Positions 12,041-23,170 of a DNA stretch of 64,000 nt are shown piece by piece. Below the pieces are notes generated by a model that did no database searches, was not told where the DNA came from, and saw nothing but the letters and a program-made list of their open reading frames with translations. A program made the translations under genes and the position numbers. Location of the stretch: contig OX392529.1 of NCBI GenBank assembly GCA_947623455.1, forward strand, positions 56,873,186 to 56,937,185. The letters run 5' to 3'. Each line of letters opens with the position of its first letter. Position 1 is the first letter of the stretch. The stretch comes from Mimachlamys varia (Eukaryota > Mollusca > Bivalvia > Pectinida > Pectinidae).

Positions 12041-12620
12041 GGACAGCTTACTACTAAGCTATACGATAAACGTGATGATTTCAATTTTCCGATCGTTAAT
12101 TTTCCATTTCTTGATAGTAACATCCCTGCTTCTCCAACCTATGGTGTTTACATGTCGCAGTTGATTCGGTATTCCAGGGCTTGCTCTAAATATCGGGATT
12201 TTCGTGATCGATGTCGACTGCTGACAAACAAACTAACAACACAAGGATTCGAGAGATGCAGGTTGATCAGTACTTTTGGCATGTTTTATGGTCACCATCT
12301 TTGTCTCATTGAGAAATATTCTGTATCTTTAAGTGATATGAAGATGGACGTTTTTGAGTATGCTCATTAGTGTGTTTACTTGTTGTGATTGACAATGATA
12401 CTCGGTTCTCATTTTGAGAACTTGATGTTTACTTGGATGTGACAAAGATTTACATGGAGGGTGTCGTCGATGAAGCAGAAGACGCTTACTCTTCCGGAAC
12501 ACCTGGTCTTATTCTCTTGTACTTTTGCAAGGGTCTCCATGTAAATCTTTCCTTTGTTCAAATTTTGCCCCTGGTTTAATCGATTTTGAGTTTGGATTAT
12601 GATTATGTTAACGCTTCGGT
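12041..12620 (+). pseudogene. 3' end of a retroelement ORF with its trailing sequence
   Basis: In frame from about 12050 to 12370 the plus strand reads KLYDKRDDFNFPIVNFPFL, then ASPTYGVYMSQLIRYSRACS, then LLTNKLTTQGFERCRL and FYGHH, ending at a stop at 12370. I recognise this (LYDKRDDF...YGVY.SQLIRY.RACS...FYGRHHDL) as the C-terminus of reverse-transcriptase-type ORFs that are abundant in bivalve and cnidarian genomes; the exact class is uncertain. The non-coding tail to 12620 recurs at 14440-14830 and 56785-57230 on the other strand, which defines a repeat family with a shared 3' end. Confidence 0.65.
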
Positions 12621-13035
12621 ATTCTCTTATTTTATTTCTACCCCCTGCTATACATTGGAGGATGAAGGAGTTATACCTTCACGACATATGTATACTATGA
12701 ACACATCCATTCAAGTTGTTGGGACAATTTTACAGTGTACAACCACATAGTGTATCACTACGTCGCTTCATGGATTTCAAGACTGAAAACTCAGTACTAT
12801 TTCTGTTTTTTTACGGGGGGTCGAAATTCGAATACATATAAGTGTAAATGTCGTTAATAAAACATACATCATATAGAGTATGTACATGTATATAAATATT
12901 AAGGAAACTGTCACGAATGTAGTATCTATAGTATGCAATCCCTGCCGACGAGGTTTCCGTGGATATTTAAATGCCACACAAAATAATGTAATTTAACAAA
13001 AAAATAAAGCCTTATTCACAGTAATGTGATAACAA
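12621..13035. other. Spacer, nothing recognised
   Basis: AT-rich sequence with short unsupported frames on both strands. Confidence 0.35.
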
Positions 13036-13039
13036 CGTT

Positions 13040-13435
13040 GATCAAGGAGCCCAGTACCGTTCCTAAAAATTGGTGATTAAACTTGGTCGAGCCCCTAAGG
13101 CAGTTAACCTTGTTAACAAGTTTCAAGAAAATCGAATAATATTTGTTGCCATTATTGCATTTGGAAACGGCAGAAAATGACAATTTCGTTAATCAAGATG
13201 CCGTAACTCCGCCAAACAACATCAGCCAAGAGTGGCGTTCAAACTTTGCCAAGTCCTTTCAGAATTTAACCCTGTTACCAAGTTTCAAGAAAATCGGATA
13301 CTATTTGTTGCCGTTATTGCACGGAAACGGCAAAACAGAACAAGACATTTTTTGTCAGTCAAGGGGCCATAACTCCGCCAAATTACATCAGCCGAAAGTG
13401 GTTATCCTACTTTGTCGAGCCCTTTAAGCTCTAAT
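13040..13435. repeat. Dispersed repeat with two tandem ~175-bp units
   Basis: The phrases 'ttaacc.tgttaacaagtttcaagaaaatcg', 'tttgttgcc.ttattgca' and 'ccgccaaa..acatcagcc.a.agtgg' occur twice, about 175 bases apart. Such 'ggccataactccgcc' sequence is familiar from bivalve dispersed repeats. The frame 13143-13427 is a by-product. Confidence 0.6.
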
Positions 13436-13439
13436 GAGC

Positions 13440-13690
13440 ACATACGAGGAAACATAATATCTCTCTCTTAACGAAACCAAGATGGCGACCTTTAAACATG
13501 ATCATAGTCTTCATCATCCTGCATCTCTCGAATACCTGTCCCGTCAGTAAGTTTGTCAGTAGCTACATCTCGGTATCCATGGCAGGACTTAGAATAACGA
13601 ATCAACTACGACATGTAAACACTATAGGTTAGCGTTGAGTTTCTGTTGTGTTTGCGTTAAAACGGACAAGAAGAACGGTTCAGGGTCTGT
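13440..13690 (-). repeat. Fragment of the 12041-type retroelement tail
   Basis: Minus-strand sequence matches 12130-12330 (segments for 'cgagagatgcagg', 'gccatcttggtttcgtt' and 'agtgctcattag'). Frame lost. Confidence 0.55.
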
Positions 13691-14430
13691 AGAGAAGCCA
13701 TGATGTTACAGGAAAGGGAAAGTTCATGAACGAAAAATCGAAATCGTCAGGTTTAAAGTATAGGTTAGAAGTAAGCTATGTTGGTCATAGTTTGAGAAAA
13801 CATCGAGGTGCTACTTGTGTATCCATAACAGACCTTGCTGGTAGGGCTCTCCCCGATGCTTAGAAATATTTTTAGACTCCAATATAACTTCTTAAGCCGT
13901 ACTAACGCATTAAAAATATAAGTTTTTTGTCATAGATCTGTGTCAGAAAACTAGCTACGTAAGGGCTGTTCCGATCACTGGCTCTTTTGATTAAGATACT
14001 TGTGAATTTGTGTCATTTATTTAATGTATGATATATGATGATTGATATGGCGTGTATCGATTCCGATGATCCCTGCTATATCATTACATGCTTTTATTTA
14101 TATTTGAAATATATGCAATCCCGATTAACTATCGTTACCATATTACCTAATAGATATATTGCCTTGCGAACAATACCATTGTCCTATGTTTGACTCTTCT
14201 ACACTGGTCAGCTGGTCTGAAACTATTGCATCAGCTGATATGAAAATATGGCTAAACTGTATGCTGATGAATATTTGACTAATTAATACATTTTCCCCGA
14301 CAGTAGTTGGTATTAGTTGATGCAAACTTCCTAAAAAATGAACGTTAGGCTCAAAAAGAAACAAAAATCAGAGAATACCAAAGGGTCGACAAAACTATAA
14401 TCCGAACTGAAAATCGATTAAACTAGAAGC
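13691..14430. other. Intergenic, no gene seen
   Basis: Includes a decayed extension of the retroelement piece around 13720-13800; otherwise nothing recognised. Confidence 0.35.
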
Positions 14431-14439
14431 AAAATAGGA

Positions 14440-14880
14440 ACAAAGGACAAATTTACATGGAGACGCTTGTAAACGTACAAGAGAATGCAAGATGTTCCGG
14501 AAGAGTAAGCGTCTTCTGCGTCATCCACGTCACCCGCCATGTAAATCTTTGTCAAATCAAAGTAAATGGCATGACCTCAAAGTGATAACTGATTATAATT
14601 CTCAATCGCAACAAACAGACATTCTAATGAGCATATTCAAAAGGTCATTCTTCATATCATGCAAGGATGTAGAATGTTTCTCAATGAGACCAAGATGGCG
14701 ACCATTAAACTTGTCGAGTCTTCATCAACATTTATCTCTGGAATCCTTGTGCCATACGTTTGTTCGTCAGCAGCTCATATCTATCACGAAAGTGTCAATT
14801 TTTGTAGCAAGCCATTGAATAACGACTCGGTTGCGAGATGCAAACACCATAGGATGGAGAAACAGGGATGTTACTATCAA
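14440..14880 (-). repeat. Copy of the 12041-type retroelement tail
   Basis: On the minus strand it carries the shared trailing sequence with 'gacgcttactcttccggaac' and 'gatttacatgg', then a degraded coding part with a CAAGATGGCGACC-like segment. Orientation is opposite to the 12041 copy. The open frames here on the plus strand are antisense shadows. Confidence 0.65.
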
Positions 14881-14929
14881 GAAAGGGAAAGTTCACAATC
14901 GGAAAATCAAAATCATCACGCCCACTAAT

Positions 14930-16075
14930 TGAACATAGTTTAAGTAAGATCGAGGTAGAAGAGTCCGTTGTGTCCTTGATTTCAAGTTCAGAGAGGTATA
15001 TACGACAGGTAATTTAGTATTCCATTCAAAATATCAATTATGATTAACACTGTATTATACAGCTGTTTTTGTTTTTGTTCTTGGACTCATCAGTGAAGCT
15101 AGGGGCTTGTATACGATTTCAAAAAAAAAAAACAAGTTAAGGTGTACAGTTTGATTTCAAATTAAAAACGGGTTACTCTACTCGTAAAAGACAATTGTGG
15201 TCATCATGGAAATGGTAAATCTTAGGGACTAAAATATCCCCTAGCAGGGTCTGCCACATTGTATTAGCAATCTTCCCCTAAATAATTCTCTCAAATCAGT
15301 CATTTGCCATTACTCAAATGCGATAACATCAGCTACCCGTTGATATAGTTTTTGTTTGTTTTTCTTTTGGTACACTGTTACATTTACGTTTCCTTAACAG
15401 CAACATATTAACTATCAATCCAATCCATGACCAGCATTGGATCGATCGAGGTTCGGCTAGGTTTAATTTCTGTACTTATTTCTAATATGATTGTCTGTTT
15501 TGAATTAAGATCGATTGCTGTTCTGCCTATTGTCGATATCCGGAGGAGTTACGCTCAATTTCGCTCTATTTACCCCTGGAATATGTCATAGAACTGAAGA
15601 CACAAACATGGCTGTTTGATTGGTTTCAGGGAAAAAACATCCTGACCAATTGCGACTATTAGACCTCTCCTTTAAAGTTTACAACAGGAGGGACAACCGA
15701 TTTCAAAGTTTTTCAACCTTTTTCGTTACGCCTTCTTATCTTGTAAATAAAGCAAGACACGCTGAGCCTCGGATTGTGCTATGACATACTCTAGGGTTGC
15801 AGAGAGCGAACGTGATTATAAATCAGCATTTAGTGAAAAAATCAGGAATATACATATTACTTGGAATGATATTGAACGATAATAATCATATTCATGATAA
15901 AACATGAACTAATATTTTTTATTAAAATGATAAACTGTAATCTGTTATTTAGTTCAAGTAAAATCGTACAAGTAGTGATATGCATTCTTCTGAATCATAG
16001 CAAAATGTTCAACATAAACTGCTTGAAATATGAAATATATATTAAATCGTTATGTATGTATAAATAACTCGCACA
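14930..16075. other. Intergenic, partial repeat R1 copy
   Basis: A fragment of repeat R1 lies at about 15055-15130 (acagctgtttttgtttttgt... gctaggggctt). The rest, up to the gene B 3' end, shows no supported gene. Confidence 0.4.
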
Positions 16076-16079
16076 TCAA

Positions 16080-16202
16080 ATGTAAAGTGTAGACATTTTA
16101 TTAATGAATGATGAACGTCAACATCAACAATAATAATAAATACAACAATAAATAGATGGATTTCCACAGATCGGCCTAACATAACGTGATATTGCGCGAT
16201 AT
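16080..16202 (-). other. Gene B terminal 3'-UTR exon with polyA signal
   Basis: Acceptor ctcgtttcag precedes an exon starting at 16202, with AATAAA at 16102-16097. It is the counterpart of 7030-7154 in gene A. The upstream donor is at 16577 (gtaagtat). Confidence 0.7.
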
Positions 16203-16623
16203 CTGAAACGAGAAGAAACATTATATTAGAGTCAGGATTAAATTCATATTGCTAAATACGGATGTATATAATAATTTCTTTTAGTCTCATTTATTTTTTA
16301 TGAAATTGTTCATCTTTTCAATTTGTTTTTATTAGTATGTAAATTATGCTTATTGTTGTGCTTTAATTCAATTTTGTTAAAATATTACGTCAATTCATTA
16401 ATCTTTGTGACTTGACCTTGTGTGTGTACTTTCAGTATTTGCAATTTATTATATTCTATAGACATTTTTCAAATATTACAGCCTTGATACATTGGTCAGT
16501 ATATATATTCCTTTTTCTAGAGAGTAAAGTTCACTGTATCTTAGCATAGCTTAATATGGAGATGGTATGATACTTACATATTTTGTAGTTGCAGAGAAAT
16601 AAATAAAATTGAGGCTAAACAAA

Positions 16624-17379
16624 TTAACCGAGGAGTCCTCCGTTGGAGTTGCTGAGCAGGAATGGCAGCAACAAAAGCATGAGGACTGAAAACAAACGAA
16701 ACGAAAGTATGTAAAAAAAATCAACTTAAGTCCGTGTAATAGGTGTTGATATACCTTACTGTTCTAAGTTTATTTTTATATATTCAAATGCTATTTGTAT
16801 ATCTTACTTTAAGTGTGTTTCAGCCTTAAGTTGTCTAGAGATATAAAACAAATCGTCGACATAACCAGCCAATTTGTATGTTTTTATTATATTTTTATTT
16901 TAAAACATCAAAAAAACCCATTGATTTCAAGTTTTACAAAAATTGCTGACATATCAAAATCATATTTCTTAAAACAGATATAAGGAACTAAACATGGAAC
17001 ATCTGCTTCACAAATAAAACTACTTACCCAAACCGTTGTTATCCCCAAAGAGACCACCATCATCTCCGTACCCTCCTACAGGCATTGGGGGTGGCAGGTA
17101 CATAGGGGCGGCATAGGGGGCACGGATAACAGTGCTCTCAACCCTGTCGTATCCCTTTCCGTATCCGTGTCCCTTTCCGTATCCCTTTCCGTATCCGTGT
17201 CCGTATCCCTTTCCGTACGTCATGCCACCATACTGAGGATAGCCCATAGTATAGCCACTGGAGTATTGCGGCATACCATAGTTGTACCCTTCATCGTATT
17301 CGTAAAAATCGTCTCCGAGACAGGCACTTAGGCCCAGGGCGGCGACAACAACGAAAAGTGTGACACTGACGGCTCTCAT
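16624..17379 (-). CDS. Gene B: duplicate of gene A, secreted Gly/Tyr/Lys-rich protein
   Basis: Coding exons 17379-17028 and 16685-16624 have the same lengths (352 and 62 bases) and phase as gene A, giving 137 residues. The protein differs from gene A at residue 11 (Val for Ile) and residue 129 (Ser for Arg in the tail). Signal peptide, acidic Tyr patch, GYGKGYG repeats, Pro-rich segment, FGDNNGL and hydrophobic tail are all kept. The ATG lies 13 bases after an acceptor (ttttatag). Introns differ more than exons, so the copies have had time to diverge while the protein stayed nearly fixed, or were homogenised by gene conversion. If the donor at 17027 (gtaagtag) is not used, translation ends at once (GLGK, then stop). 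Confidence 0.87.
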
Positions 17380-17671
17380 CTTGACGGAATATCTATAAAA
17401 CAGAAATCAAATAGAAAATTAAACGAAGGTAGTCAACTCAATATGAATTCAAAATGACATATATACTGCATTTAAAAGTAATCAATTTAAGAAACAAAAT
17501 ATAATTCCAAATGACATATAATAATTACACTTAAATGAAACTATAAAGCACAATGAAATAGGACATTTGTGAAAAAGGAAATAAATTGGTATGCAAGTCT
17601 GTGATAAACCTAAGAAAGAAGCTACTCGAAAATCTCCGAAAAAAAGAGCTTTAGATAGTAAATGTACTTAC

Positions 17672-17724
17672 TTTACTGGCGCTGCAAAATACTGACGATT
17701 GACTGGTAAAATTGCCCTTTTATA
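17672..17724 (-). promoter_or_regulatory. Gene B core promoter and non-coding exon 1
   Basis: TATAAAAG lies at 17724-17717, and exon 1 ends at 17672 with donor gtaagtac. The block matches gene A except for single-base changes. The acceptor for exon 2 is at 17393-17394. Confidence 0.75.
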
Positions 17725-17777
17725 CACCCAGTGATCTCCCGGGTGTCGTAAGGAAAGGAAGTGGCTTCCGTTATGGT

Positions 17778-17842
17778 TCGTTTCTGAGATGCCCCCCGGG
17801 AATGTATTAATTGCCGAGACGGCGTGAGCTTCTATGACGTAA
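17778..17842. promoter_or_regulatory. Conserved upstream elements of gene B
   Basis: The 25-base block shared with gene A is at 17778-17802, and TGACGTAA is at 17835-17842, about 111 bases from the TATA box. Confidence 0.5.
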
Positions 17843-17879
17843 GCACGCCAGACATCTCGTCGTGTAATCTTATTATACA

Positions 17880-18580
17880 GGTAGATCTACAAGGTTTCTT
17901 TAAAATCAGGAAGAATATTTTCTCTTAACAGGAAGCATTGCAATGTTGTGTGTTCTTATATATTGGCTAAAAAGTTTCATTCGTTCTTAATAAATTGCAG
18001 ATGTCGTCATGTTACATTTACAGACACATGCTATGATATATGCAAGTTTGTGTTTCATGCAGGTCAAGTGGTATACAATATAAGTGAAGTCAATTTTCCA
18101 AAGTACTAAAACACAGCTGTAAGTAATATATTTGAAAATATAGTTTATGAAGCAAAATATATAATTGCTTTAATTTTATTATTGATTACACATCATTTAC
18201 TAGTTAATAATGAAATATTTAAATAGTAATACATGAAATTGGCTAGTGTCATAGCAGTGTAGTAATTATGGCTAGGATTTTATGAATGCACAAAATACAA
18301 ATAATTATACTCCCTTTAAAAGTGTGAATATTAAAATGCCAACGTGATCATTAAGATCATAAAAAATCGTGCTTTATTCAAATATAATTTAAACTTACTT
18401 GAAGCAAACATTTTCATTTACTTAAAAATTATGTTATCGGGCTATAGCGTAACAAATGACGTCGCCGTTTATGACGTCGCTTTTGATAGGGCGATACAGC
18501 AGCGTAATATTTTGTTAGATAAAAAAATCCATCAGTAACGTGAATTTTCGCAGGGTATAGATTAAATTATAATGATTAAT
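17880..18580. other. Intergenic, no gene seen
   Basis: AT-rich. The open frame 18344-18538 has no recognisable content; a TGACGTCG/TGACGTCG pair lies near 18460. Confidence 0.35.
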
Positions 18581-18582
18581 TA

Positions 18583-18721
18583 TAATATCTAACAGTTTCT
18601 TCAGTAATACCAAATAGATTTCACTCGTGAGGTTATGTTTTTATATATTTCAATCGTGCTGCGCACTCATGAAAAATATTAAAATATATTTGGTATTACT
18701 GAAGACACTGTTAAATATCTT
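18583..18721. mobile_element. Foldback MITE, family M1
   Basis: The ends are inverted: aatatctaacagtttcttca...gtaatacc at the left against ggtattac...tgaagacactgttaaatatct at the right. The same ends bound 28505-28906. Confidence 0.7.
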
Positions 18722-20145
18722 CTATATGTTTTCTTAAATTATTATGTCCAGCAAAGTCGCGAGTTTTAATGGTATTTGTACTAAAAACATTTTATATATT
18801 TTTGTTTGGACGTATAACAATGGTATAACATAGCATTTCTATATGAAATATGGTATTAAGATGATGAATACAAATAATTACATTTTAAAGCCATGAAGCC
18901 ATGTTCTTGTGAAATTTGTGTAGCTCATGTTAAACAGTGCCGCGTTGAAATATCAAGAATTAGTTTTATGAAGTTATTATCAATAAATATTCGCATAAAC
19001 TGCTAATCGGGTAGTGAATTAAAGGAGACGAACAGCGTTTTAAAAAAAGGGTTATACGACTAGAAATATTTTTATTTATGTATACTCCACGCCTTCTGGC
19101 TATTTTTATTTTTAATTGATAAACTCATTAGATTCTCCTACTAAATGTTTAATATATGCATATATTGTTGATCATTTCTTTATTATTGATTCGGTAAGAT
19201 ATATAAAATCTATTTTGACTTGATACCTTTGGTACACTCATTAATTCAATGATGTATACCTCTGAGAAGTCAAAATTGTCCTGTATGAAACTTTTTTCTC
19301 ATATTCAATTTTGGAAATGGTAGTTCATGGCATAGCAGTAAATCAATAAGAAGTTGGCATGTTCATATATTTGCTACCAAGGTTGGGTTGGATTTCTGTC
19401 ACCAGACGACCACGCCTCTCATGTTGAGAATAGATGAAATCCATCATCAATGCGGCTCTTTTTGAAGATATATCTCCTAGTTGAATACTTAACAGAACCT
19501 GGTTGGTGACAAAAGAAAAAGCATATCTATTATATGTTTGTTTACACCATATGTATATTTTGTTTACATTACAGTAGTTATTTATATATACTGAGTTTGT
19601 ACATTTCAATGAGTTACCAAACTGATTAATCTTATTCCTAGTAGTTATTTATGATGAATCTATTTCAATGAGTTTTCTGTTTCTATGTAAAAATAAGGTC
19701 ACTTTGAGGATTTTTTGGGGGAAGTCACTCGTAATATAATATTATTTGTGGCAATTCTTTTAACCGTGTATTTCCTTTGACCTCTATAAATATAGTTCGG
19801 TTGTATTTTTAATTGAGAATTGTTATAAATAAAAACTGGATTTTTTTTTGTGAGTGACGCCAATAATGAAGATCATTTCACGGTGTTGTAATTGGTAATG
19901 AACGATCAATTAAAATTTGTAATTCAGTTAGATCTACTTCTCTTGTATTGTAATAGCGTTGGGCAGCCTGGAATATACATACAACTATTATCATAAATTA
20001 ACATGAACTGACGAATGTGAAAGGTTTCTATCAATAAATTAATCTTAACGTAAGCCCATGTCCCTATAAATATAACTAAAGGTTTTCTAGGATCAGCTTT
20101 ACCTATTATTTCCTCTCAATTCAATAGAAGGTTATAACAGGGGAG
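18722..20145. other. Intergenic, no gene seen
   Basis: AT-rich sequence. The frame 19343-19609 on the minus strand has no domain I recognise. Confidence 0.35.
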
Positions 20146-20149
20146 TAAA

Positions 20150-21190
20150 AGTATTGCGACGGATGCTCAGCTTTGTTTGAGATCCGGATGTGGTACACGG
20201 GATTCTATTTTTACATTTACAAAATATTACAGTGAACAATGTAATAAGAGACTTCATTGTGTATATGTCACTAAATATAAGGCATTTGATAGTGTTGTTC
20301 ATCCAAAAATCTCTGGGTAAAGTTATGGAAATCTTGGGTCATTGGTCGATTGCTTGATGTTATTATGACACTAAATGCGAATGTAAAATATTGTGTCATA
20401 CAAGGGGAATCGCTATCCTCGATAATACTATTGCTGATTGTAAATAACCTTGAGGCAGAGTTAATCAACTCTAGTTGCCAGAGTTATATCATGCATTTGA
20501 TTAATCTATTCAATATCTTATAATATATCAATATCCCACTGTGGTATTTTCGGAAGATACAGAAGACTTACAAACTTGTTTAACAACTTGTTTACTCTGA
20601 GCGATAGAATGAGACTGTCAATATCGATAGAGTAAATGACTTATTCATGATGAGCAATGCAAAGATAAAAAATATGTATATTGAGATTGAAGATTAGTTC
20701 TGCTACCTGAGTTCGATTTTTCATTATATTCTAAAATGTACTGTTATGAAATGAATACCAGAAATGGATGGTTTGTTACCTGTTAAACCAGAGAATAAAA
20801 TGGTTTATGCAGGACGCAGATAACAAGCTGTCATTATTTGACAGTTATATACCATGTATCTTAAAATATGCATTTGAAGTTTTGGGGTTTAACTCTGCAC
20901 CACAAATTGAATAAGTGCACACGGAAAACCCCTTGTTCTATTGTGAAAATGGGCGTATTATAGTTTTGATAAAGCGTAAAATTGTAATATGAAATACTTT
21001 GTCTAGAATTGCGCTAAGTTTTTAAATACATATAATTGCATGTTAAAAGACTGTTCTGATGGGCTTTGGCTACTCCGTGCACTGACGGTAAGTAAGGCTT
21101 GGTGTGACATAAACATAGTCTCTCAAATCAAACATGAAGTATCAAGAGTTACGTTTTAAGACGTCTGGGTATCTCAAGATTAATATATAA
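20150..21190 (+). pseudogene. Decayed LINE reverse transcriptase
   Basis: Plus-strand fragments: LRSGCGTRDSIFTFTKYYSE near 20180, VTKYKAFDSVVHPKI near 20270, GRLLDVIMTLNANVKYCV near 20345, VNNLEAELINSSCQSY near 20440, VNIDRVND near 20615, and SLFDSYIPCILKYAFEVLGF near 20830. The order matches a non-LTR reverse transcriptase of the type common in bivalves (GTRDAIF, KKAFDSV, NDLE.EL, SLFD.Y..P.L.YG.EVWG). Stops and frameshifts are frequent and the YADD segment is not legible, so it is dead. Confidence 0.7.
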
Positions 21191-21570
21191 TAATGTATAT
21201 GACAAGAAATATCTTTTATTCATGTATACTCAACGCATACAAGACAATGGGTTTGGAAAGTCGTCAGAATTTTATTCTACACATTGTTGGTCGTTTCAAA
21301 ACCCAAGGTTATCTTCCAAATCTTTGTTATTAATTCAAACATTTCAACTTGATAATGTATGTACGCTGCTGTTGTGTAATGATAATAGAGATTGCTGCGT
21401 GTTAAGCCGCATGTTGTCGATGTTTGTCTGTATCTAAGTTAAAAAAGTTATTTTCCAATTATTGTCCAACATGCCTTAGGAATCTCAGTAATTATTAGAT
21501 ACAAGCTACGCTGATTTGGTACAAGATCCGCACGGTCTACTCAAACACATTGGTACATTGTACTCTGCAA
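21191..21570. other. Possible LINE trailing sequence
   Basis: May continue the LINE relic (frame 21222-21437), but no motif is legible. Confidence 0.3.
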
Positions 21571-21571
21571 G

Positions 21572-21923
21572 TTAAAGGCCAAATAGCCTGATAACTTTTT
21601 ATATTTGATTTAGTTAAGATTACCTGATATCAGCAATATTCAAGATGAATTCTTACGCGGTTACCGGTACAGCAGCAGTTGAAACTCGGTATTTGTAAAC
21701 ACGCGTCCATTTTGAACGGGTTCTACCTTCGGTTTGTTGTTGAAATGGTCCCCACCTGAATTATTTTCAATTCTTTGGATTTTTCCGCCAAGAGTTTCTT
21801 GTTAGTTACCGCTCAGGTATACTTCGTTTTAGGCTTATTTTTGCATTGTTACGGATTTTTCAGAATTTTTCAGAATCACGAAAAATTTCCTGAAGTTACG
21901 TATACATATATTGGGCCTTTAAA
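21572..21923. mobile_element. MITE family M2, copy 1
   Basis: It ends in ttaaaggcc and gtatacatatattgggccttta. The internal sequence (gttaccggtacagcagcagt; cacctgaattattttcaatt; gttaccgctcaggt) is shared with 39241-39627 and 53133-53518. It lacks coding capacity. Confidence 0.8.
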
Positions 21924-22257
21924 CAATGGTTTATAAGACGCTACCAAATCGCCTTTTCGCCCACCCACTATAATTCTGTAGTTCAGAAAAAGCAATGGGA
22001 GCTATGCTTTATCTTTTTTTCACCACACTGTTTTCAAAACACAGAAGTATGCTACGTCTGAAAAATACACGTGCTACATCACTGCCTCTCTTGTTATGAA
22101 AATGTACACAATATGTGTGCGTCCCTTTTTAGATATTAATGAGTGACTTTTTACTTATAGTATAAGTTACTACACCAGCCTTGTCCACAAAACATTGCAA
22201 ATGTGTATTCAAACCAAGTTTGATTAGAGCTGTTTTCGACTGGGTTGTGGTACAAAC

Positions 22258-22355
22258 CGATCACACCACTCGTGGTTGTTGGATATGGTATTTATTTCAC
22301 TTTCTTAGTTAAGAGAGTAAACTAAATACCATATCCAACCACCACTCGTTATGTA
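22258..22355. mobile_element. Foldback element, family M3
   Basis: Inverted arms: ccactcgtggttgttggata...tggtattta against taaataccatatccaaccaccactcg. A related, longer foldback lies at 33510-33676. Confidence 0.7.
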
Positions 22356-22779
22356 ACGTCTGTTTCACTACAGCATCACCCGAAACAATATACACTGTAC
22401 CATATTTCCGATGAATCATTTAACGTGTTTGTACTTTATGTTATAAATTTAGAACAAACACTTTGGTAAACCTAGACAAATTGGACGTAAAACCAAGCTA
22501 GGAAAGCACACATCAGATAGCTATCACTACCCGCAATTCAGGCATGGAATATCTGTTGTATACTGCTGCAGCAAAACGGTATTTAGTTTTTTGGTATCTG
22601 CTGTCCCACCCAATACTTCTACATTACATGGTGGTTGTTTCTCCTGTTTGACTGTTGAAGCAGGTCCTTATTTTAGGATTGAGTATGTGAAAAACAAGTG
22701 AAAGTATAAAAACGTCTTGTAGCCAAAAGTTCAAAACTTTCACCGTTATGAAGGTTCTATTAACATTTTCCGTGAAGCT

Positions 22780-23170
22780 TTTTCTTACATGGCGGTACAA
22801 ATGCTGATGTACCACAGCGTTCTGTTTTAGGACCATTTCTATTTTTGTTGTATAATATCTACATATTTTAAAAAAATATTTTCACTGTCAAGAATGTTTT
22901 CTGACAATACCTCGCTCGCTTATCTTAAAACTATAGTGCAGAAATCAAATTATATAAACCATGATTAAGCAGTGATTGACCACTGGTCAAACAAATGGAA
23001 TGTAAATTTAAATCCTGATAAAACGGATGCAGATTTTTGTATTTGTTCTTTAAAAGGAATTGACGTTCAATACACACAAACATCACGGAATAACTATGGT
23101 ACAGAAGCAAACGGTAGCCATGGATAAAATGTTTGCACAATAAATAACCTTTATGCCTATCAACTCTAAA
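22780..23170 (+). pseudogene. LINE reverse transcriptase fragment
   Basis: Plus strand reads ADVPQRSVLGPFLFLLYNIY near 22810, then SDNTSLAYLKTI near 22900 and WSNKWNVNLNPDKTDADFCI near 22985. These match the VPQGSVLGPLLFLLYIND, ADDTSL and W..KWNV.FNPDKTE blocks of non-LTR reverse transcriptases. The catalytic ADD is changed to SDN and frames shift between blocks. Confidence 0.72.
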
